Below, one piece after another: positions 19,970 through 27,692 of a stretch of 27,692 nucleotides of DNA. The stretch is from assembly GCA_048213135.1 (NCBI GenBank), contig PS015198.1, positions 134,986 through 162,677 on the forward strand. The letters run 5' to 3'. The translations under genes and the position numbers were made by a program. Every line of letters begins with the position of its first letter. Within the stretch, counting starts at the first letter, position 1. The notes below the pieces were generated by a model that saw only the letters and a program-made list of their open reading frames with translations, did not search any database and had not been told where the DNA came from. This DNA comes from Reclinomonas americana ATCC 50394. Taxonomy: Eukaryota; Jakobida; Jakobea; Jakobida.

Positions 19970-20439
19970 CTGTACACTTCATCCTCTCCTCACAACTCGC
20001 GACCATGTTCGCTTCACTCCAAGCCTGAGCTTAAAACTTCTGAAGTCGCTGCCTTGTGTGCTCCTGGTTTGTCGCCCTTTCTCGTTTCCCCGTGACATCG
20101 CTGCAGCTCTGCACTTCATCCTTCCCCCCCACAGCTACTTCACCTCTCACACCACCAAAAGCCTGTCCATTAATTCCTTACAATGCTGCCTTCCTGACGC
20201 TCATTGCGTGCCTGTTTCCCCTAAATTCCGCTGCCCTGCTCCTCACCGTTCCCCATAACTCTTCCTCCCTCTCAAAGCCTCCACTCTTGCGCTTCACCCC
20301 ATACTTCCTTCTTAACACCTCCGCTCTCCGCCGTTCACCGCTTACATCTACACTCGGTCTTTTACCCACCCCTTCACACGACAATTCCCTCTCCCATTCT
20401 CTTCTACTCCCTTCCCCTGTTCCTCTTTCTCCTTCACTC
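19970..20439. other. Intergenic C/T-rich region
   Basis: The region lies between the stop of the NHL-cadherin gene (20440) and the first recognised exon of the PAN gene. It is pyrimidine-rich on the plus strand without convincing codon structure. It may hold a short 5' exon and the promoter of the PAN gene. Confidence 0.5.
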
Positions 20440-23400
20440 TCAAGACAGCCTCCGCTCGCCTTTCTTGACCATACTCTCTGCAAGTCTCTCCCCCCTTCCC
20501 TCCCCCTCTCTCTTCTCCCACCCACGCACCATACACAATCGTGAACTGCTTGGTGTACGTCAGTACGCCGTCGCTCACTTGCACAAACACTTGCAGTCGC
20601 CGACTCAGTGGCGGTGCCACCGAGATGGTCAGCTGATTGCCGCCAACCAGACTGAAAAGACCCGCGTGCACGCCACCCGCAATGCTGAATGTCGGCGACT
20701 GTCCCGTGTTGAGATCCACCATGCTCAGTGTGCCCACGGTGAATGGCACCGTCGCACTCGAGTATGCCTGCGAACCCGACAGCAGAATGTCGCTGGGCGC
20801 CACATTTCCTGCACAGTCGTTCAACAATTGCGGTTCAGCTCACACAAACAATCACAAACACAAACACACAAAAACACACACACGCACGCACGCACGCACA
20901 CACACGCACACACGCAGGTATATACAAAAAGAGAGAGAGGGAGAGAGGGAGAGAGAGAAAAAGATAGACAAAGAAGAAGGAAAGAAGAAGGAACAGAAGC
21001 ACAGCTCAGCACATCCACAAACAAACACGCAAAAAAACAAGCACAACAACGGCCGAATGCTCCCTGCATTCTCCCTTTCCCTCATTCTCACCTATCGCGA
21101 ATGCAGACACAGCCAGATATGCGTTGGCTGGCGCCCATCGTGTGCACAGCTCGTACGTCCCGACGGCTGCACCCGCCGCTCCAATCGTCAGTGTAATGCT
21201 CGTCGCACTGCCGAATGTGCTGCTGACGGTGGTGCTGGCCACGGCCGTCGGCGGTGTCGATGCGCCACAGAGAGGAGTGCCAAGCACATACGCTGAGGCA
21301 TCGGCCGAGTTGTTGAGCAGCCCAGTGCCCGTCAATGTTATCAACTGGCCAGCCAGTGCCGATACAAATGTGGCTGACAGCGATGTCACAGTGGGTGCTG
21401 CATGCAAGACAGTCAGCATCATCGTGCATCAAAAAATATCACAAAATCAGAATAGCACGCAACCAGCAATGTTGAGCGTCTGATCGAATGACATGGCAGG
21501 ATTGCCATTGTCGGTTGTACGCACAATTATCACCAGCGACGCCGTCACACCCGCACTCGCAAACTGCAGCTGGTTGCCAGACGCAACCGTCACCAATGCG
21601 CTGCTCGCGCCACCCACCACCGAGTACGAGAACGACTGCTGCGAGTCCACATCACTCGTGCTCATCGAGCCGATCGCCAGTCCCGCCGTGCTGGGCGGAA
21701 TATACGAGCTTGCACTCAGTGTCACTGCCGTCGGTGCATTGTTCACTGCGGGAAGACAAGGTCAGCATCCACACCAAACAGCACTCCCAATCCAACATCC
21801 ACTCACCCGACGTCACACTGAAAGACTTGTCGAAGAACATCGGAGGTGTGCCATTGTCGAACGAGCGAACCGTGACGACCAGTGGACTAGCCGACTGGCC
21901 TGCCGAGGTGATTTGCAGCTGCGCGCCCGCGCTCACCAAAAACGCACTGCCGTTCGCTCCACCGCTGACCGCGTACGTGTACGACTGGCCTCCATCATTG
22001 TCGATGGTGCTCATGGTACACAATGGCACGTTGGCTGTCGACGGCGCAACGTAGGTGGTTGTACCGGTGCAGGCAATGTCAGTTGGTGTAGAGTTAGAAG
22101 TGGTGAACGAGAGGGTAGAGCCGGTGAGAGTGCTGGGCACGGTGGAGGTGGAGATGGCACGAAAGTAGTAAGTCCAGCTGGCGGCGAGCGACGTGAGTGA
22201 CGCGGTGAGAGCGGTACTGGAGGCGACGCCAGAGGTGGTGGGAGTGGCCGAGACGGTGGAGGAGCCGATGGTGAGTCGGCGAATGGTGAGACCATTGTAA
22301 TCTTTGGGGCAAGATATTGAGCAGGAAGACAAGGGATGACAATGGTTCTCTTCTTTGAGCGCACACCTGCAATATACAGAGTGGATGACGCGGTATCGTA
22401 CGCCATTAACACCTGGACTGACCCAATGAGAGAGACGAATCCGATAAGTCGTTACAAGCACCAGACGAACGAACCGGGCCATTGAATCGAGCACTTGTCA
22501 CTGGGCTTCCGTCGGTTGCTCCCGTGGCTCCCGCAGCGCCGGCGATGGTTGTAACGACACCGGTGCCGATGACGATTTGGCGAATGGTGGAGTTGGTAAA
22601 CTTTGAGAAGACACGTCAATAAATAATGCGAGAAAATACTTCACATGCGCTGCATAACAACCAGACGCAACATCAGCAACGTAAAGAACGCCACGCGCTC
22701 GATCAAGCTGGATGCCAATTGGCGCATTGAATCGAGCCGCACTGCCTGTGGCATCAGTCGACCCTGTCACGGCGGTGAGGGATCCGGCCAGAACTGAAAC
22801 AGTCATCGCCAGCATGTCGATCACCCGGATGTTGTGGCGATCTCGATCGGCTGTTCATACCCAGACGTGTAAGCGCACATCTAGTGTCACAAAAGCCTCT
22901 CTCTCTCTCTCTCCCTCACGCGCACGCCGTACACACGTACCAACGTACAGCCGATTGGCCGTCGTGTCCAATGCCACACCATTCGGTCCACCAAACCGCG
23001 CAGTTGTTGCACATGCCCCGTCAACAATACCAGACGACCCAATCGTACCGCAGAAGGTGGTGACCTCGCCGCCGTATGTGACCTAAGAAACGGAGTACAG
23101 TTATGCATCGTACAAGCACAGCGGTCACAGATGCGCGTAGGCACCTTTCTGATGGCGTTGTTCTGCCAGTCACCAACGTACACTGCCTTGTTCGAAGGAT
23201 CAACCACGATGCCGTGCGGTCTTCTAAACCTCGCAATAGATCCGGTGCCATTCGCAGTGCCGATCGATCCGTTTCCAGCCAGCGTCGACACAGAGCCAGA
23301 TGCAGTGCTCACGCGGATGGCATGGTTATTTTGCTGAAGGCAACAGTTGTCAAGGACAGAAGAGCTCTTTCATGGACAACGACAGCAACGCAACATCAGC

Positions 23401-26037
23401 AATGTAAAGGTAGCCGGTGGTCCAATCGATCGATATGTCTGTGGGCTGGCTAAGCCGCGCAGCCGAACCGACGCCATCAACCAAGCTACTTGCTCCAGCA
23501 GTTCCCAGGAATGTCGATGTCACACCTCCGCTCGTGACTTGCCGAATCGTGTGGTTAAACATGTCGCACAGGAATGCAGAGCCCGACGCATCAAAGGCGA
23601 TGCCCTGGAGCGCCCTGTGAGTCTATAGAGTCATGGGCGATGGAAACGTTTCAACAGACAACTCACTGCCGGATTGGCAAAACGAGCAGCACTGCCCGAG
23701 CCATTCGTCGAGCCATACATGCCCGCCGTACCCAACCATGTCGACACGGCCGGCGTGATGCCAAGCGCAGCCGCGGAAGGCGCCCATTCGAACGAGTTGC
23801 TCATTGTCGAGGCCGCCACAGAGTTGCCGACCACTGCATTCAATGTCACCGACGACGTTGTGACATTGCTAGCAGCGAGCGTGGCCAGCGACTGGGTGGC
23901 TGTGACATACCGAAGGAGGGGAACATCGTGAGTCGCCAGCACAAAAGGGACAGGGGGGGGGGGGGGGGAGGGGAGAGGAGGAGGAGGAGGAGGAGGAGGA
24001 GGAGGAGGAGGAGAGAGAAGAAGAGAGAGAGAGAGAGAGAGTGAGTGAGTGAGTGAGTGAGAGAAGGGAGAAGGGAGTNNNNNNNNNNNNNNNNNNNNNN
24101 NNNNNNNNNNNNNNNNNNNNNNNNNNNNNNNNNNNNNNNNNNNNNNNNNNNNNNNNNNNNNNNNNNNNNNNNNNNNNNNNNNNNNNNNNNNNNNNNNNNN
24201 NNNNNNNNNNNNNNNNNNNNNNNNNNNNNNNNNNNNNNNNNNNNNNNNNNNNNNNGGAACAAGAAGAATAAGAGATGGAGGAAGTGCATGAGGATCAGGA
24301 GAAGAAGAAGAAGATTAGGAACTGCAACAGGAATACAGCAGTGAACGACGACGACGACGAGGAGGAGGAGGAGAAGGAGGAGAACTGGAAGAAACACTCT
24401 CTCAGAAAAAGAGTAGAAGTGAATGAGCAGGAGAGGCAGATACAGAACACACTTGACTGTAAAGGAATCACATCGCCTCACCCGTAGTGATGGCGAACGC
24501 CTTGTCGAAGAACAGCGGCGGCGATCCATTGTCCGTCGACCGAATCGTCACCGCCAGCGAACTGCCAGCCTGCCCCGCCGCCACAATCACCAGCGATTGT
24601 CCGCTGATCGAAAACACCGCGCTGTTGGCGCCGCCGACAATCGAATACGTGAATGACTGGCCCGCGTTCGCGTCCGTCGTCTGCAGCGCACACACGACTT
24701 GATTCGCCACCGACGGCGCCACATACGTTGTCGATGAGCAGCTAATGTCGGTGGGAGCCACATTGGTGGTGGTGGTGAAGGACACGGTGGCGCCATTGAT
24801 GGTGCTGGGCGTGGAGGCGACACCGACGGCGCGGTAGTAGTACGTCCAGTTGCTCGCCAATCCAGTCAACGATGCAGTGATGGAGGTGGCGAGGGAGCCG
24901 GTGGCAGTGGCGGGTGTGGCCGACACGGATTGGGATGCGAGTGAGAGGCGACGGATGGTGTGTGCGGAGAAATCGCCAACCAGCAAGGATGCTGTTGATG
25001 CGTCGATGGCGACAAAGTGGGGCCAACTGAAGCGCGCCACGGTCAGCGCACTGCCGTCGGCTGAACCGCTCATGCCCACAGCGCCAGCAATCGTCGACAC
25101 TGACAAGTCGGACAATCGGATGCTTCGCACGGTGTTGTTGTCAGCCTATGGAGCTCCTTGCAGTCAGAATGAAACAGCAAAACGGGTCTCTGGGTGAAAC
25201 GAGTGGAGCGACTCAACATCGCCAACATAGATGACGTTGTTTCCTGCGTCGAATGCCAGTCCCACAGGTGTGCTGAAGCGGGCAGCCGTTCCTGGTGTGT
25301 ATCAATGAGCACGCATGAAAACATGCACGCTGGGTTGTCCATCACAATGAACTCACCGGTGGCATCCGTGGATCCAGATGTGCCGCTTGTTGAACCTGCC
25401 ACCGTCGTCACTGTCATCGCCACTGTGTCGATGGCTCGGATGGAGCTGTTCACGCGATCGGCTGCACTCACGCACACAAGCAGAAGACAAAGATAAGAAT
25501 GGGAGGAAGGGCACCACTTTGTTGCTCTCTTGTTCCACAGAGCACTCACCAACATACAGCGTGGTTCCGACAAGAAGCACGCCGTTGGGGCCACCAAATC
25601 GCGCCGCTCCCGCACACGCACCATCGGCAGTGCCACTCACGCCCATCGAGCCGCAGAATGTCGTCACCGCACCGGCATAGGTCACTCGCCGAATGGTGTT
25701 GTTGAGCCAGTCACCCACATACACCACCTGGTTCGTGGCATCCACCGCCACTCCCACAGGCTGATTGAAGGAGGCTGCTGCGCCCGAGGCATTGTCACTT
25801 CCCGACGCCCCGTTTCCCGCCAGTGTGGTGACCACGGCCGCAGCGGTGACGGCGCGCACAGCGTGGTTTGCCAACTGTGCGAGAGAAGCACACACAGAGT
25901 CAGAGTCAGCAGGATGCATGAGGAGAGATCACAAATGTCAGTACACACTCACATCGGCGACGTAGATGGTTCCCGTGGTTTGATCGACGGCGAGGCCGGA
26001 TGGACTGCGAGTGAAGTTGTTGAGAGAAGAGCGAGCG

Positions 26038-26087
<50 letters not shown>

Positions 26088-26264
26088 NNNNNNNNNNNNN
26101 NNNNNNNNNNNNNNNNNNNNNNNNNNNNNNNNNNNNNNNNNNNNNNNNNNNNNNNNNNNNNNNNNNNNNNNNNNNNNNNNNNNNNNNNNNNNNNNNCTTG
26201 CACTGCCGGCAAGCGAAAGACAGAGCAGGTGCACGAGGAGCGTGACGGCGATGAGCGCGCGCAT
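20440..26264 (-). CDS. Secreted NHL / Fn3-like / cadherin-like / TIG modular protein
   Basis: The ATG at 26264 opens a signal peptide (MRALIAVTLLVHLLCLSLAG) that enters a 109-N gap. Downstream exons: 26004-25953, 25874-25550, 25461-25357, 25291-25218, 25145-24482, 23899-23667, 23604-23395, 23333-23145, 23082-22941, 22850-22672, 22600-22475, 22412-22367, 22301-21807, 21745-21464, 21397-21092, 20808-20530, 20477-20440, all phase-consistent (>1250 residues). Order: NHL propeller repeats (YVGDWLNNTIRRV), Fn3-like, cadherin-like (24760-24482), an FEW-type module plus more NHL repeats (23899-22280), Fn3-like, cadherin-like (22090-21807 and 21745-21464), TIG/IPT-like (21397-21092), cadherin-like (20808-20530). 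The cadherin units keep NxAPT and DNGxPP motifs. No membrane segment is visible, so it is probably secreted. The short last exon is the least certain. A role in adhesion or matrix is inferred from domains only. Confidence 0.75.
20856..21000. repeat. CA tract followed by GA/AAG-rich tract in an intron
   Basis: Lies in the 283-base intron 21091-20809 of the NHL-cadherin gene. ACAC/ACGC repeats run to about 20915, then GAGAGG and GAAGAAGG sequence to about 21000. No coding capacity. Confidence 0.8.
23900..24481. repeat. Poly-G, GGA, GA and GAGT repeats around a 177-N gap in an intron
   Basis: Intron between exons 25145-24482 and 23899-23667 of the NHL-cadherin gene. A G run at about 23953-23967 is followed by (GGA)n to ~24012, (GA)n, then (GTGA)n to ~24060. 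Ns fill 24079-24255, followed by GAA/GAC-rich sequence to about 24400. An exon hidden in the gap cannot be excluded. Confidence 0.8.
24079..24255. other. Assembly gap (177 N)
   Basis: Unknown sequence within an intron of the NHL-cadherin gene, flanked by purine-rich repeats. Confidence 0.99.
26040..26087. repeat. (GA)n microsatellite at gap edge
   Basis: An uninterrupted GA run abuts the 109-N gap. It lies in the first intron of the NHL-cadherin gene on the assumption that exons 1 and 2 flank the gap. Confidence 0.9.
26088..26196. other. Assembly gap (109 N)
   Basis: Unknown sequence between the signal-peptide exon and the first NHL exon. Confidence 0.99.
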
Positions 26265-26374
26265 AGCAGCAACGTATGTGCGTGATTGAGGAGAGGGATA
26301 TATTGTCGCACAAAGCGAGGAAGAAACGGTTATAACGCTTAATTTGGCGCCAAAATTGCTCAACTCTAAATCTT

Positions 26375-26513
26375 TTGTGCCCGACGTGCAGTTGCCGCTG
26401 GTTGCACACGCCATCGCCGTCGACGTGGCCACCACGCCACTCTTCGGCACACACTGCTTCGTCGACGCCTTGAGTGTCCACGAACCGCAACGCGCAGCGC
26501 TGCGTGCGCCGTA
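26375..26513 (-). pseudogene. Copied PAN/apple exon fragment with a frameshift at the stop
   Basis: About 120 bases (minus strand from 26489) closely match the last exon of the PAN gene (19112-18990). They encode CGSWTLKASTKQCVPKSG and the following Thr/Ala/Cys-rich tail. Similarity fades to the right of about 26513, so the N-terminal half of the module is missing. An extra base near the end shifts the frame past the TGA used by the other copy, leaving the frame open towards the signal peptide at 26264. It may be a relic, or the last exon of the NHL gene lying to the right, since a CAG acceptor precedes it at about 26508. Confidence 0.55.
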
Positions 26514-26768
26514 TTAAAAATGCAACTGCGCTGTCCTGGACTTCGTGTTTGCTTCTCTCCTCTTCTACCAGCTACCACCACACTGCTGGGTGTGCCCGGC
26601 GTGCGAAGGTCATGAGTCGGCAAGTCTGTTTTCGATATCAACGTCGCAGGACGTTTTGTTTTCATTGTTTTTGTGATTGAGAGGGAATGCGTGTCAACTT
26701 TCTCGAGTTGACTGCTGGAGAACGCACGCTTCTTGATCAGTATCCGCACATCAAAGAGCGCTTGAAGA

Positions 26769-27071
26769 NNNNNNNNNNNNNNNNNNNNNNNNNNNNNNNN
26801 NNNNNNNNNNNNNNNNNNNNNNNNNNNNNNNNNNNNNNNNNNNNNNNNNNNNNNNNNNNNNNNNNNNNNNNNNNNNNNNNNNNNNNNNNNNNNNNNNNNN
26901 NNNNNNNNNNNNNNNNNNNNNNNNNNNNNNNNNNNNNNNNNNNNNNNNNNNNNNNNNNNNNNNNNNNNNNNNNNNNNNNNNNNNNNNNNNNNNNNNNNNN
27001 NNNNNNNNNNNNNNNNNNNNNNNNNNNNNNNNNNNNNNNNNNNNNNNNNNNNNNNNNNNNNNNNNNNNNNN
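26769..27071. other. Assembly gap (303 N)
   Basis: Unknown sequence that contains the 3' part of the right-hand NHL gene and possibly a plus-strand gene starting at 26687. Confidence 0.99.
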
Positions 27072-27086
27072 GAGAGAGAGAGAGAG
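27072..27086. repeat. (GA)n microsatellite at gap edge
   Basis: A GA run directly follows the gap 26769-27071, inside the intron that starts at 27096 on the minus strand. Confidence 0.85.
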
Positions 27087-27096
27087 GAAGAGATAC

Positions 27097-27616
27097 CCTT
27101 GGAACTGCGCTGCCACGCCTGTGCCATTCGCAAAGCCGCATGTGGTGCCAGCAAACGTGGTCACTGTGGCCGCGGGTGTGATGCGTCGAATGCGACAGTT
27201 GCTGTCATCGCGAGTGATAAGAGGGAGGAAAAGATGAGAGAAGGGACGACGGAACGCAGATGACAAACCCGTTTTCTGCCACGTACAAGTTGCCCGTGGC
27301 GTCAAAGGCAAGTCCCTGCAAGAAGAGGCACACACGCATGGGAAGCAGACGCTTGCTAAAGAAGAAACACAGTGACGCACCGTCGGTGAATTGAAAAGTG
27401 CGCTCGCTCCAACACCGTCAGCCGTCCCCGACGTGCCTGCTGTGCCCACAAAAGTGGAGACCGTGGCGGAGGAGACACCAATCGCGGCAGCATACGGAGA
27501 CCACTCAAAGGAGTTGGTGGTGCCTCCAGCGACATTGTTGGGATTGACCCAAGCATTGAGCGTTGCGGTTGTGCCAGTGATGTTGTTGGCGACGGCGGTG
27601 GTCACAATCTGAGCGT
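27097..27616 (-). CDS. Second NHL-repeat gene, internal fragment
   Basis: Exons are 27616-27381, 27315-27269 and 27201-27097, joined in frame by 65- and 67-base introns. The first begins after a CTTGCAG acceptor with a carried base, so the gene continues beyond the right edge. It encodes a module with TTNSFEWSPYAAAIG, like exon 23899-23667 of the neighbouring gene, then NHL repeats (GLAFDATGNLYVAEN, NCRIRRITP, TTFAGTTCGFANG). The last exon ends at a GTATCT donor next to the 303-N gap, so the 3' end is lost. This is a paralogue of the NHL-cadherin gene in tandem on the same strand. It probably belongs to a secreted or surface protein. Confidence 0.68.
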
Positions 27617-27692
27617 CTGCAAGAGGTGATTGGTGTGTGTAAACGTGAGCGCGCTGCGCATAATGAAGCGCAAAAACACACAGCGTACACAC

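Noticed and set aside
20440-27616. One single gene covering both NHL blocks
   Set aside because: A clear signal peptide at 26264 and the PAN fragment lie between them; kept as two genes, with the alternative noted.

Overview
The window is nuclear DNA from a eukaryote, most likely a free-living unicellular protist. The coding DNA is GC-rich. Genes are packed tightly, with coding ends of neighbouring genes 97 to about 400 bases apart. Most genes are broken by many short introns, mostly 52-75 bases, ending in CAG, TAG or AAG. Many proteins carry Gln, Ala, His or Pro runs. Long GA/CT, CA and CACT microsatellites sit in introns, and seven N gaps mostly abut them. I cannot name the species; the mix (TKL kinase, C2-MUN protein, NHL/cadherin/TIG ectodomains) would suit a unicellular relative of animals and amoebae, but that is inference.

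Layout. 69-1005 (+): start of a leucine-rich-repeat (LRR) gene that runs into a gap. 1187-2963 (-): body of an LRR gene made of 28-residue modules, mostly one per exon, cut by gaps. 4243-5868 (+): an intronless 2-oxoglutarate/Fe(II) oxygenase. 6084-11044 (+): a complete 17-exon kinase gene of 966 residues, with a concanavalin-A-like domain, a helical stretch, two beta-grasp-like repeats and an active-looking TKL kinase domain. 18836-11142 (-): a 24-exon C2-MUN (Munc13-like) gene of about 1286 residues, tail-to-tail with the kinase. 19969-18990 (-): a membrane-anchored protein with two PAN/apple-like modules. 26264-20440 (-): a large secreted protein with NHL, Fn3-like, cadherin-like and TIG modules. 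26489-26375: a copied fragment of the PAN exon. 27616-27097 (-): part of a second NHL gene that continues off the right edge.

Functional picture. The right third is an ectodomain cluster on the minus strand (two NHL genes and a PAN gene) that probably faces the outside of the cell. The middle holds a signalling kinase and a vesicle-priming factor. Nothing ties these into one pathway beyond adjacency.

The strongest unusual signal is at the splicing level. By my hand count about 17 of roughly 68 inferred introns, in five genes of unrelated families, begin with the same seven bases, GTTGCGT. This looks like the common donor GTGCGT with one extra T. Reading frames and repeat alignments on both sides support cutting before this GT. 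The second signal is repeat-matched gene structure: symmetric 84-base phase 1-1 exons each encode one LRR, and NHL repeats are cut again and again at the same residue. All exon maps were made by eye from reading-frame continuity and homology; no transcript data were available.
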